From the NCBI GenBank assembly GCA_017303505.1, contig JAFLCP010000011.1:1-64000 (forward strand): a stretch of DNA of 64,000 nt, given 5' to 3'. The translations under genes were made by a program, and so were the position numbers. The notes beneath the pieces were generated by a model. It did no database searches, was not told the DNA's origin, and saw only the letters and a program-made list of their open reading frames with translations. This DNA is from Planctomycetota bacterium. Lineage in GTDB: Bacteria > Planctomycetota > Planctomycetia > Pirellulales > Pirellulaceae. Below, in pieces: positions 54,403-63,171 of the stretch (its first letter is position 1; each line of letters begins with the position of its first letter).

Positions 54403-55152
54403 CTAAACCAATGAAGGAATGATCTCTTCTGCTCGCCCTGTCTTAACAACTTGCCCGTCAGACATACTGGCGATGTAGTTCGCAAAACTATAAATACGAC
54501 TATCGTGAGTAACCACAACCACCGCGCGATTTTCGGTTCCAGCCACATCCCGCAATAACTCCATCACCGTTCGACCTGTCTCGGCATCCAATGAGGCCGT
54601 CGGTTCATCACATATCACAATCTGTGGTTTGTGAGCCAACGCTCTCGCGATTGCCACTCTTTGCTGCTGTCCACCTGAGAGCTGATTGGGGTACTTGTTT
54701 TTGAATTTCCCCAGCCCTAACTGATCCAGTAAGTTATCACTCACCCGTCTCGCCGAAGTTAGAGTGTAACCCTTGACAACTAAAGAGACGGCAGCGTTTT
54801 CGGAAGCCGTCAACGCGGGGATCAAATTGAACTGCTGAAAAATGAAACCCAAATATCTAGCGCGAAAACCAATGACACGCCGCTTCGACATCGAGGAAAT
54901 TTTCTGACCCAGTATCTCAATAGTCCCCGCGTCGGCTGTCAATAATCCCGCGATCGTGGAAATGAGTGTCGTTTTTCCGCACCCACTTGGCCCCACCAAA
55001 AACGTGGTCGCGCCTAAAGGCACATCGAGATTCACACCGCGCAGTACCTTCACTTCAGCACTGCCGCGTCCAAAGGATTTGGTCACCTCGCGACAGCGAA
55101 TGGCCACGCCGTCCTGCGCCACACTTTCATTCTTGGTGTAGATAGAAAACAT
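54403..55152 (-). CDS. ABC transporter ATPase (DevA/LolD-type)
   Basis: A 249-residue ATPase with Walker A GPSGCGKTT (54-62), the Q-loop FQQFNLIP, signature LSGGQQQRVAIARALA, Walker B IVICDEPTASLD and the His switch THD. The short form without extra domains is that of MacB/LolD/DevA-type exporters. Three bp separate it from the permease gene upstream on the same strand, so it is part of the exporter operon. Confidence 0.92.
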   Translation of the reverse strand: MFSIYTKNESVAQDGVAIRCREVTKSFGRGSAEVKVLRGVNLDVPLGATTFLVGPSGCGKTTLISTIAGLLTADAGTIEILGQKISSMSKRRVIGFRARYLGFIFQQFNLIPALTASENAAVSLVVKGYTLTSARRVSDNLLDQLGLGKFKNKYPNQLSGGQQQRVAIARALAHKPQIVICDEPTASLDAETGRTVMELLRDVAGTENRAVVVVTHDSRIYSFANYIASMSDGQVVKTGRAEEIIPSLV

Positions 55153-55155
55153 GAC

Positions 55156-56295
55156 TTAGCCTCGAAACACAATCGCAGGGTCAACGAACAATAAACGGCG
55201 CAGAGCCACAAGCGATGCCAACAAAATGATTCCAGCGGCAACTGCTCCTGAGCCAACGCCCACTTGCCAAGGTAGGAAGAAGCCTGCGAAATTTGGATTG
55301 CGACCGGCGAACTCGAAAAAACAGGCAGCACCAAACAGTCCGACGCTATAGCCCACAAAACCGATTACCACAGCCTGAATTGCCACCATGCCAATCAGGC
55401 GACCATTTCGAGTTCCCAATGCTTTGAGCACCGCAAAATGCTTGAGATTCTCTAAAACGAACAGGTTGAACATGAGCGCGACCACGCACACACCCACAAT
55501 AATGCCAAGCCCCACGACGGTCCCAAAACTGACCGGAATCCCTGTATTGTCAATGATGTATTGGATCGATCTTTGTCGGTACTCTTCCGAAGTAAGAGCC
55601 AAAAGACCTGTGCGATTCCGGATCTCGCCTGCCACATCTTCAGGCGCCCGTCCTCTTTCGGCCCGAGCTACGATAAAGGACATTTGGTTCCGGCCATTGT
55701 TGGTGTACTGCAAAGCTTGCGAGTAGCGAGTAAAGAATGTAATGCCGGATGTAAATTTCGGTGAATCCTTAACGATGGCAACTAGTACGGCTCTTCGATC
55801 ATTGAGCTCCACAACTTTGCCCAATTCGAGTTCTTGATTCCGCCAAACTTTGTCGTAACCGTCCAAGCCCACCGCCACAGCATCGGGCTGCTTCAGATCC
55901 TCAATGTTCCCCAATACCGGTCGTTGCGGAATACCAATCAACGATGCGTCATCCACACCCAATAATGTCGCCGATTCGAGTTGGCCATCAGCTGTACGAA
56001 TCGTTGCCATCGATTTGAAGAAGGGGACGGCCCAGCTCACTCCCGGCACACCGCGAACTCGCCCGAGTTCTGTATCTCGTAAGGGGAAAATCGTCTCAAG
56101 GTTCTTTACACCTGGGTCCATTACCCAAAGATCTGCTTCAGGCACGTCGCTGATAACCGCTCCAGCCCGGTTCAGCAACCCAAGAAAAATCCCAAGCTGT
56201 TGGTTGATTAGCAATGTTGAGAAAGCAACACCAACAACCAACCCCAGAAATTTCACGCGATCATGAAACAGCATTTTGAGGGCGATGACCCACAT
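55156..56295 (-). CDS. FtsX/DevC-type ABC permease
   Basis: A 379-residue permease: TM1 about 15-35 followed by a large extracytoplasmic (MacB-PCD-like) domain (about 40-255; ADLWVMDPGVKNLETIF, LLGVDDASLIGIP), then three C-terminal helices (about 265-295, 312-330, 345-365; LGIIVGVCVVALMFNLF; LKALGTRNGRLIGMVAIQAVVIGFVGYS). This is the DevC layout. It lies 19 bp downstream of the lipoprotein gene. Confidence 0.9.
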   Translation of the reverse strand: MWVIALKMLFHDRVKFLGLVVGVAFSTLLINQQLGIFLGLLNRAGAVISDVPEADLWVMDPGVKNLETIFPLRDTELGRVRGVPGVSWAVPFFKSMATIRTADGQLESATLLGVDDASLIGIPQRPVLGNIEDLKQPDAVAVGLDGYDKVWRNQELELGKVVELNDRRAVLVAIVKDSPKFTSGITFFTRYSQALQYTNNGRNQMSFIVARAERGRAPEDVAGEIRNRTGLLALTSEEYRQRSIQYIIDNTGIPVSFGTVVGLGIIVGVCVVALMFNLFVLENLKHFAVLKALGTRNGRLIGMVAIQAVVIGFVGYSVGLFGAACFFEFAGRNPNFAGFFLPWQVGVGSGAVAAGIILLASLVALRRLLFVDPAIVFRG

Positions 56296-56314
56296 TATAA
56301 ATTGCCCCGCTCTA

Positions 56315-56983
56315 TCATCGAAGTCGGACCTCTCCTCCGGTGCTATTTACGATAGCTTCTGCAATTTTAACACGAGCGTCGGACCAAACCGAGGATTGTG
56401 CAAACGCCTGAAGACGATCTTTAGCGGACTCGTTCTGTTTGAATGTATACGAAACTTGTTCAGCTGGAATCGCTTCGACTACATACGAGGCGACAATCGT
56501 TAACGTATCGAGTTCGAAGACGAAACCATCCACTCTTACCGGCGCTGCTACAAATTCTTGTTCCGACACCGCTATAGGCAATTGACTTTCATCAATGCGA
56601 TGCACAATCAAATACTTCGCTTTCGTTGCTCCATCCATTACTCGCTTCATAAAGGCCTGATCACCACCGCTCGGTGCTTGGTTTTCCCAATACAGGGTCG
56701 TCGACAAATTAGTGGTTAACATCAGATCAATCGCTCCCTTATCCCCCTGTAGAGCCGAAACCATGATGGTCTCGCAGTTGTGATCTGGTGACTCTTCATT
56801 CAGGATTAACTTGGGAGACAACTCAGCCGTAACATTCTCTGCAGTTTGAGGAATCTTGTCCTGGATTTGTTTAAGCTGGTCGCGTAATCGATTGATCGCT
56901 GGCCGATATTCGTCGATAACAGCCTCCGTCGACTTGCCGCAACCGATACTTACGACGAGAAACAGTAAAACAAAAAAACGCAT
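56315..56983 (-). CDS. Lipoprotein of unknown function in the DevBCA-like operon
   Basis: A 222-residue lipoprotein from ATG 56983 (MRFFVLLFLVVSIGC; lipobox Cys at 15); the longer frame to 57019 overlaps the Ycf48-like gene and is not signal-like. The mature part starts with a helix of about 40 residues (EAVIDEYRPAINRLRDQLKQIQDKI) and continues as mixed alpha/beta (FVFELDTLTIVASYVV). I do not recognise a family. Its location between a Ycf48-like protein and an exporter permease suggests an envelope-associated partner of the exporter. Confidence 0.6.
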   Translation of the reverse strand: MRFFVLLFLVVSIGCGKSTEAVIDEYRPAINRLRDQLKQIQDKIPQTAENVTAELSPKLILNEESPDHNCETIMVSALQGDKGAIDLMLTTNLSTTLYWENQAPSGGDQAFMKRVMDGATKAKYLIVHRIDESQLPIAVSEQEFVAAPVRVDGFVFELDTLTIVASYVVEAIPAEQVSYTFKQNESAKDRLQAFAQSSVWSDARVKIAEAIVNSTGGEVRLR

Positions 56984-57011
56984 CGTTATGCTCCGACGGA
57001 GTGAGACAACG

Positions 57012-58157
57012 TCATTCAATTTTGGGAACTTGGTTCGTGGGAACTTTCTCGTCTAATTCTAATCGGTGCACATCGACTCCAATAGCATGCAAGTACGTGC
57101 CGGTGGAATGCTTAAGTACGCGAATCTTATTCACCGCATTCCCAAACTCTTCTTTTTGCCATGTGAGCCCCCCATCTTCCGTCACAAATCCATGCGGCGT
57201 TGCCCCAACCCAACCTCTTTTCTCGTCGATAAACGCGATCCCAAATTCGCGGACTTTGAAGTCATCAACCAATAGCTGCTCATTCCAAGACTTTCCGCCA
57301 TCCACTGTTTTGAGAACATAGCGCTTGGTCAACATAGGGTCCGGATTGTAGGATTGCACTGACACGAATCCAATCTCTTTTGTGGGGAATGACATTTTCC
57401 AAGTGAGCTCGAAGGTTCGCGTACCCTTGTAGACTTCTTGCCAACTTTTCCCGCCGTCTTCCGTTGCCAAAATCAACGCAGTTGAATCTTGCACGTTCTT
57501 ATCCGACGCGCACGCCAGAAAACCGCGATCAGCATCTAAGAAGTGGACGTCCAATACCATGGCACACGACTCAGGCAGCGCCATGTGCTTCCACGTCTCT
57601 CCAAGATCATCCGAATAGATGGAAGCGGTTGGCCCGCCAACTCGACCAACCGCGATGAGTCGAATGCGCTCATCAAGATTCCCTGCGTTGATGTAAGGGA
57701 TCTTCAGGACTTGCATCGAGCACAGTCCGACAACCTTGGGCGCGTCGATCTGTTCCACTACTTCCCATGTATTACCACCATCGCGTGTGCGATATAGCGG
57801 CACCGAATCCGTCACATTCGGAAAATAGTCAGGGCCAATGTTTCCTGCAAAGCCCAGTCGCTCGTCAACGAACATCAAACAGCGAAAGTAAGTTCCCGGC
57901 TTGTGCAATTTCAGTTCCCACGTGACGCCACCATCGCTCGTCTTGAATATCTTACCGCTTCCATTGACATACCATCCTACTTGTGGCGATACAAAATAGA
58001 TGTCATCTTGCTTACCCCGATATGCCTCGGTTTCGAGCTTCTTCCAAACATAGTCTTCCGTGTAGCCGATCGACTGAAGAACAAAAACGAAAAAAAGAAA
58101 CCACAAGCGGTTACATGACGTGAAATCGCCTAAGTTCATATATCCCCAAACTTTCAT
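57012..58157 (-). CDS. Ycf48-like exported beta-propeller protein
   Basis: A 381-residue protein with a signal peptide (LWFLFFVFVLQSIG). It is made of Ycf48/BNR-type repeats: GKIFKTSDGGVTWE, PLYRTRDGGNTWE, SIYSDDLGETWKH, ILATEDGGKSWQE, VLKTVDGGKSWNE and FVTEDGGLTWQKE, each a propeller blade. Ycf48 (HCF136) helps assemble photosystem II in oxygenic phototrophs; homologous propellers are common in non-photosynthetic bacteria and act as extracytoplasmic assembly or binding proteins. First gene of the exporter unit. Confidence 0.78.
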   Translation of the reverse strand: MKVWGYMNLGDFTSCNRLWFLFFVFVLQSIGYTEDYVWKKLETEAYRGKQDDIYFVSPQVGWYVNGSGKIFKTSDGGVTWELKLHKPGTYFRCLMFVDERLGFAGNIGPDYFPNVTDSVPLYRTRDGGNTWEVVEQIDAPKVVGLCSMQVLKIPYINAGNLDERIRLIAVGRVGGPTASIYSDDLGETWKHMALPESCAMVLDVHFLDADRGFLACASDKNVQDSTALILATEDGGKSWQEVYKGTRTFELTWKMSFPTKEIGFVSVQSYNPDPMLTKRYVLKTVDGGKSWNEQLLVDDFKVREFGIAFIDEKRGWVGATPHGFVTEDGGLTWQKEEFGNAVNKIRVLKHSTGTYLHAIGVDVHRLELDEKVPTNQVPKIE

Positions 58158-58581
58158 ATATCTCTTTTTGAGTTGCCTGAATCTAGTTAGCGAATTGCTT
58201 CCACAAATCGCTTTTTGACATGCTTCAAAGTGGATCTACGTTCCCTCTATGGACTGTGTTCTGTACAGCACCCATAGTTTAATCGGGTGTAAAGTGTGAA
58301 CCGACGAGGCAGAAAGGAAGCGACTTCTTACTCCTATCGCCCCTCACCAAGAAACTGAACGCACGAACACCACACTTTACAAACAGCTCACTTAGCCTGC
58401 TTGAATCCCGAATTTCGTGGCTTTTGAACAATCAGTGCGAACGGTTTTCCGCTAAATACGTCGTCCGCATTTACTCCTTCTGAGTTCGCATTGATTGTAG
58501 AAAGTGGGTTGGCCCAGTACCATCTACACATCAAATCCCAAGCGATAGCGAACTAGTAACGCGACTGAATCGGAAGGCAAA
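58158..58581. other. Intergenic region without a supported gene
   Basis: 424 bp between divergent genes. Short frames within are shadows of the TPR gene on the other strand or lack motifs. The SD GGAAGG (4 nt before ATG 58582) is the only clear element. No tRNA or sigma-54 site seen. Confidence 0.4.
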
Positions 58582-59817
58582 ATGGCCAACAATCTTGATG
58601 AGTGGTTCAACGAAGCGATCCATTTTCTCAACGAGGACAACGTTCCAGAAGCTCGCAAATTTTTGGCCAAAATGAAATCGACCGCCCCCAATGATTCGCG
58701 AACCCTCGAAATCGAAGGGGATTGTGCCAAAGCCGAAGGGGATTTCGAACTTGCCACACAGCACTACCGAAAACTGATTAACGGTTCAGATTCTCAAGCG
58801 GCAGCCCGTGGCAATTTGAGCCTTGGCTTTCTTCTCATGGAACGCGGTGACCGACAGGATGCCCTGAAGGCACTAATCGCCGCAGCACCATTCCTGGATA
58901 ATCGAGAAAGCCCCTATGAGCACATGAATGCGATGTCATCCATCGCGGCCTTGGAGTACGAACTTGGTGACTTTGCACAGTCCGCCCAAACTCTGCTCGG
59001 TGTGCTTGAAAAGTATGAAGAATACGAGCTCGATGATGATTGCAGTTTGATTTATCTGAGTTGTGCTACCCAGCGCGGCGATGCCCTTCGATCGCTTGGC
59101 AAACTCGATGAAGCCCAAGAAGCTTATCAGATCGTTGCCGATATCACCGAAGAACTTGAAATCATGGACGAGCATGCCAACGCCCTCGACGGCATTGGTG
59201 TCGTTCATCAGATGCGTGGCAATTTCAAGGAAGCTACCAAATTTCATTTGAAATCGGTGGAAATCAATGAAGAGATTGAGTCGATCCCTGGACTGTGCGC
59301 CAACATGGCTAATCTCGCCAGAGTTTACTTACACCTAGAAGACTGGCCTGTTGGTAGGAAATATGCACTTCGTTTACTACAACTCGAAACCGATGAAGAA
59401 TCGGTGGAAGGAGTAGGGTTCGCTAAACTTCTTCTGGCTGAATGCGATATCGGCATGAAGAAGTACAAAGAGGCGGATCAAACATTGCAATCGCTTTTGA
59501 AGATCTTCACCCGATCTGGAGAAGCGGATACGTATGTGAATTTGATTAGTGTCTTGGGCAACCTTCGTCGCCTACAAGGCAATCTCGAAGAAGCAGAACG
59601 TTACCAAAATGAAGCTCTAAAGATCTCGTTGGAAATGAACAATCGGGATTTCCTGCTCTCTAGCTACGATGAACTCGCTGAAATCAAGACGGCCCAGAAG
59701 CGTTACGACGAAGCCCGTGACCTTTGGGAGCAAGCCTTGGAAATTGCCGAAGAATTGAAATCTGCCAAGATGCTTAAGTCGATCAAAAAGCGATTATCGG
59801 ACATCTCCAAGCAATAA
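58582..59817 (+). CDS. TPR-repeat protein
   Basis: A 411-residue cytoplasmic protein with SD GGAAGG. It is composed of helical TPR-type repeats (for example ALIAAAPFLDNRESPYEHMNAMSSIAALEYELGDFAQ; LGKLDEAQEAYQIVADI; MRGNFKEATKFHLKSVEIN; LRRLQGNLEEAERYQNEALKIS; QKRYDEARDLWEQALEIAEEL). The pattern of alternating Gly/Ala and Asp/Glu repeats over the whole length suggests a scaffold for protein contacts. No catalytic domain. Partners cannot be inferred from neighbours, which are convergent. Confidence 0.85.
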   Translation: MANNLDEWFNEAIHFLNEDNVPEARKFLAKMKSTAPNDSRTLEIEGDCAKAEGDFELATQHYRKLINGSDSQAAARGNLSLGFLLMERGDRQDALKALIAAAPFLDNRESPYEHMNAMSSIAALEYELGDFAQSAQTLLGVLEKYEEYELDDDCSLIYLSCATQRGDALRSLGKLDEAQEAYQIVADITEELEIMDEHANALDGIGVVHQMRGNFKEATKFHLKSVEINEEIESIPGLCANMANLARVYLHLEDWPVGRKYALRLLQLETDEESVEGVGFAKLLLAECDIGMKKYKEADQTLQSLLKIFTRSGEADTYVNLISVLGNLRRLQGNLEEAERYQNEALKISLEMNNRDFLLSSYDELAEIKTAQKRYDEARDLWEQALEIAEELKSAKMLKSIKKRLSDISKQ

Positions 59818-59884
59818 ACCGCCTGTATTTGCCTCACAAAGATACGTTGCTGGCACCTTCATAACACACAGCTAAATGACGTGC

Positions 59885-59906
59885 TAAGCCTATGCGCGAA
59901 GGCTTA
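59885..59906. terminator. Weak 7-bp hairpin between convergent genes
   Basis: TAAGCCT pairs with AGGCTTA around an 8-nt loop, overlapping the stop of the PepSY-type gene and 68 bp after the TPR stop. No U-tract on either strand; a possible bidirectional terminator. Confidence 0.3.
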
Positions 59907-60581
59907 ACCGAGCATGGCTTGACGGATGAACCACATCAACAAGATCGTGCCGAGAATGGATAGCGTAACGCGCAAAGAGCGTTTCAATCTCAAGTAGAAT
60001 ACCAAAACGAAACCGCTGATTGCGACTAAGGTCGAAATTACCGCAGACACATCAATGATCACCTTCCATAGATCGCCGGTGTGTCGACCTTTATGCAAGT
60101 CATTCATGATCGAGATCAGATCATTGCAGGTTGTGGTCAATTCATACTTGCCGTCCGAGCGCGATATTCGCGCGGTTGCGGCGTACCCAGGTCCCTGAAA
60201 AGTTACTTCACAAGAATCTTCGAAGCACAAAAAGTCCGCCACATGGCCGGTAAGCAAATGCGTGGATCGCAGATGCTCGGCAACGGCAAGCTTGTCCACT
60301 TCGTGACCAAAGTCACTTCCATCCCAACCTTCCGGCGCCTGCGTCTTGAGCTTCAACCACGACGCGTCTAAACTCCCCTCAGACACCTGGGTATCTTCTT
60401 GGAAGAACCAATCTGGATGATTGAGGGTTAAGCCAGTAACACTAAAAAACAAAATAGCAGCCAACGAAATCATCGACAAATAGATGTGGAGCCACCTACT
60501 CCACTTGGCTAATGCTCGATGAATATGCCGCGAAGCATGAGGCTTCTCTTTGGTTGAAGAAGGGGATTGCAAAGGAATCAT
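59904..60581 (-). CDS. PepSY-associated TM-helix protein
   Basis: A 225-residue membrane protein. TM1 about 32-54 (LHIYLSMISLAAILFFSVTGLTLNH), a periplasmic domain about 55-160 with the conserved LNDLHKGRHTG-type motif (MNDLHKGRHTGDLWKVIID), then TM2 and TM3 (about 170-195; 204-222). These are typical of PepSY_TM_like proteins linked to iron or flavin electron-transfer systems. It follows the ApbE-DUF2271 gene by 9 bp, indicating one operon. Confidence 0.82.
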   Translation of the reverse strand: MIPLQSPSSTKEKPHASRHIHRALAKWSRWLHIYLSMISLAAILFFSVTGLTLNHPDWFFQEDTQVSEGSLDASWLKLKTQAPEGWDGSDFGHEVDKLAVAEHLRSTHLLTGHVADFLCFEDSCEVTFQGPGYAATARISRSDGKYELTTTCNDLISIMNDLHKGRHTGDLWKVIIDVSAVISTLVAISGFVLVFYLRLKRSLRVTLSILGTILLMWFIRQAMLG

Positions 60582-60590
60582 TCCTGACTG

Positions 60591-62087
60591 TTATGGCTTC
60601 TTGCTGAATTGTACTTTGGCCGTCTTGATTTCGACATTTCCCTTTAGCTCTTCTTCGAATGATTTTGCACCCAATTCAAAAGGATATTTAATGAGCTGAT
60701 ACGTCCCATGTTCACGGGCAGCTTCGATATAGAGTGTGTATTTACCTTCCTTCAATACTTTGCCATGGTCATCCTTGCCATCCCAAGCAACTTTGTAATT
60801 TCCCGCATTTCGCGTCGGTTTCGATACAGTTCCGATCAGTTTCATTTCATCGCTCAATAAACGCAATTGATCGCTCGCATACCAGCGACGCAAGTCGCGG
60901 TGCCAGCGCGGACCAGGATTGTTGGCCATCAAGAAAAGGCTCAATGTCTTAACGGGATATTCATCCTGGTCCTCAATCCAAACAGCGACATATGGTCGGC
61001 GCCAACGTCCACTGTTCTCAGGTTTGGTGATCTCGAATTCGACATTCATTTCATACGGTGTTGCTGACTCTTCCGTTGCTGTTTCCTGGGTCGCTTCAAC
61101 CCAATTCACGGAACAAAACACCGTCTCATCTTCTAACATCAAGCAACAACTGCAACCTGGAATAGACTCAACCAAGTGAAGCGCCTCTGCTGGATTCATG
61201 ACAGAACAAATCGTAGCCAGCACATCGGCGGTTTCTGCAGTGGGAGCCATTACCGTAGCGGACACAACGTTGGTTGCTGGCATCCCTGTACGCGGATCGA
61301 TGATGTGCGAAAGCCGTTGTCCGCCGATCGTAAAGTAGCGTTCGGAGTTTCCGCTGGTGGCGATGGCGGCATCTTTGATGGAGAGTTTCTTCCAGATCTT
61401 GCCACCAATTGCATCATGAAATGGGTGTGGAATCGATACGTTTTCTGCAAGTGTTCCAGCTACGCGCAGATCACCACCGATGTTAACCATACAACCATCG
61501 ACAGTGGGACAATCCCGTTCGATCACATTGATTACTGCATCCAGAATCGTCCCCTTAGCGATTGCGTTAAGCGTTAGTTTTTGGCTGCTCAAACGCGTCA
61601 CCGACGCGTTATCCTCGGCAATAGACCAGTGCTTTGTAACAGCCAATTCGCGCGCACGTTCAATCGCTTCGCTGGTTGGCATGGTCGAAGATTCAGCGGC
61701 ATTTTTCCAGAGCTGCGTTAGCCCTTGAACGCCGGGTTGAAAGGCACCGTGACTCACTTGATTCCATTCATCACAACGTTTGAGCAGTTCGCGCAAATCG
61801 TGAGATAATGTGCTAATCGTCCCAGGTTTCGCGTTGACAAACTTAGAGAACTCGCTCGAAGGATCGTAATGGCTGAAGATCTTTTCAAGTCGTTCAATCT
61901 GTTGAAGGGTCCGTTCCTCGGCCTCACGCGCCGCGGCTTCGGTGTCGCACTGTACGTGCAATTCAAGCGAAGTGCCAAGTACGTTTTCATGATGAAAGGT
62001 AAAATCGTCGGCACTGCTAGATCGAGCCAGCATACTGAATAGAAATAGACTAAGACTCAAGGTGCAGAAGCGCAGACACCATTGCAT
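60591..62087 (-). CDS. apbE: FAD:protein FMN transferase fused to DUF2271
   Basis: A 498-residue exported protein from ATG 62087 (MQWCLRFCTLSLSLFLFSMLA signal); the frame runs to 62234 but the leader is not signal-like. ApbE domain about 30-310 with LNAIAKGTILDAVI, VNIGGDLRVAGT and the active-site-associated HIIDPRTGMPA. The C-terminal DUF2271 domain about 330-498 (VAVWIEDQDEYPVKTLSLFLMANNPGPRWHRDL, YTLYIEAAREHGTYQLIKYPF). ApbE attaches FMN to Ser/Thr of periplasmic proteins; DUF2271 and PepSY proteins are recurrent partners. The acceptor protein is not evident in the window. Confidence 0.85.
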   Translation of the reverse strand: MQWCLRFCTLSLSLFLFSMLARSSSADDFTFHHENVLGTSLELHVQCDTEAAAREAEERTLQQIERLEKIFSHYDPSSEFSKFVNAKPGTISTLSHDLRELLKRCDEWNQVSHGAFQPGVQGLTQLWKNAAESSTMPTSEAIERARELAVTKHWSIAEDNASVTRLSSQKLTLNAIAKGTILDAVINVIERDCPTVDGCMVNIGGDLRVAGTLAENVSIPHPFHDAIGGKIWKKLSIKDAAIATSGNSERYFTIGGQRLSHIIDPRTGMPATNVVSATVMAPTAETADVLATICSVMNPAEALHLVESIPGCSCCLMLEDETVFCSVNWVEATQETATEESATPYEMNVEFEITKPENSGRWRRPYVAVWIEDQDEYPVKTLSLFLMANNPGPRWHRDLRRWYASDQLRLLSDEMKLIGTVSKPTRNAGNYKVAWDGKDDHGKVLKEGKYTLYIEAAREHGTYQLIKYPFELGAKSFEEELKGNVEIKTAKVQFSKKP

Positions 62088-62157
62088 AGTTGGGTTCCGG
62101 TGCGAGAAGGGGCATAGGTCAACGGGGTTCCAACACCATTGACTCGAATTAGTTTCG

Positions 62158-62203
62158 AAAAAAAGAAAAGTGCGACAAAGACAATACCATCTTCGTCGCA
62201 CTT
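62158..62203 (-). terminator. Rho-independent terminator of the Gly-rich EF-hand gene
   Basis: Minus strand: AAGTGCGAC (62195-62203 as complement) pairs with GTCGCACTT (62168-62176 as complement) around an 18-nt loop that contains a further AAGA/TCTT pair; it is followed by a T-rich run (complement of the A-tract at 62158-62170). Good terminator for the gene at 62305-63129. Confidence 0.7.
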
Positions 62204-62304
62204 CGTTTACAAGTCTGTAGTAACTTGCAAGCACATGGCGTTAGGAGCATGCGCTGGACATTACAATTTAGTAAAGTGTCGACGTAATGTTTGCGGTGTC
62301 CGAG

Positions 62305-63129
62305 CTAGATCGGCTGACCTTCGCCATCACCCGCTGGACGGCGACGTTCGCCACCACGTCCACCTTGGAAACCTTCGCCGCCAGGACCACCAGGTCCGCC
62401 TTGAAACCCAGGACCGCCTTGCCCGCCAGGGCCTCCCTGAAATCCAGGCCCACCTTCGCCGCCAGGTCCACCACGGAATCCCATTGGTTGCTTGAATTGT
62501 TGCAATTGTTCGGCGGTAAGGATTTTTGCCAACTCAGCGTCTACAGTTTCTTGAAGCTTAGCGATCTGATTGCGTTGCTCTTCCGATAGGTTCAACTGTT
62601 GCATCATAAATTCGGGGACGACACGACCAGGTTGCATCATCGGCCCGCGTCCTCGTCCTCCGCGGCCCATCTCGCCGCCACGACCGCCTGGCCCACCGAA
62701 TTCACCACCCATAGGCGGTTGACCACCAAAACCACCTGGTCCACCAGGACCGCCACCGAAGCCACCTGGTCCGCCGGGGCCACCAGGTCCTCCTCCGAAT
62801 CCACCGCGGCCTCCAGGCCCACCTTCGCCACCGCGACCAGCCATTTCCTTTTGAACCAATTGCGCGACTTCTTCGCGAGTAACCTCTTTGTTCTTATCCG
62901 CGTCAGCTCGCTCGACCAAGCCTTTAAGACGACTCTCGGAGTATTCATCTTCAGTGAGTACTCCATCTTGGTTTTTGTCGAGGCTCATCACTCGTGTTAT
63001 CGTTTCTTCCCCACCTCCGCCACCTTGCCGTGGACCACGTCCTTCTCCTTGCTGACCACCAGGAGGTTGTAGGAACGCGAAGCCTGCTAACATACCACTC
63101 ATGATCAAAGAACTAAAAACAAATTTCAT
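62305..63129 (-). CDS. Secreted Gly-rich protein with EF-hand pair
   Basis: A 274-residue protein with a signal peptide (about 1-20) and EF-hand calcium loops: LDKNQDGVLTEDEY near 49-62 and ADADKNKEVTREE near 74-86. Two long Gly/Pro-rich repeat regions (about 98-165 and 225-265; GGPGG, GGFGG units) flank a helical segment of about 50 residues (MQQLNLSEEQRNQIAKLQETVDAELAKILTAEQLQQFKQ) resembling Spy/CpxP-type helices. It likely forms an extended extracytoplasmic calcium-binding protein. The repeat DNA is GC-rich and internally redundant. Terminated at 62158-62203; other genes upstream are separately oriented. Confidence 0.75.
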   Translation of the reverse strand: MKFVFSSLIMSGMLAGFAFLQPPGGQQGEGRGPRQGGGGGEETITRVMSLDKNQDGVLTEDEYSESRLKGLVERADADKNKEVTREEVAQLVQKEMAGRGGEGGPGGRGGFGGGPGGPGGPGGFGGGPGGPGGFGGQPPMGGEFGGPGGRGGEMGRGGRGRGPMMQPGRVVPEFMMQQLNLSEEQRNQIAKLQETVDAELAKILTAEQLQQFKQPMGFRGGPGGEGGPGFQGGPGGQGGPGFQGGPGGPGGEGFQGGRGGERRRPAGDGEGQPI

Positions 63130-63171
63130 GGGACACCTCTTTGAATTGCTAAACGATTCTATTGGAAATTT

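Noticed and set aside
62599-63072. Thr/Ser-rich frame on the plus strand
   Set aside because: It is the antisense shadow of the Gly-rich EF-hand gene.
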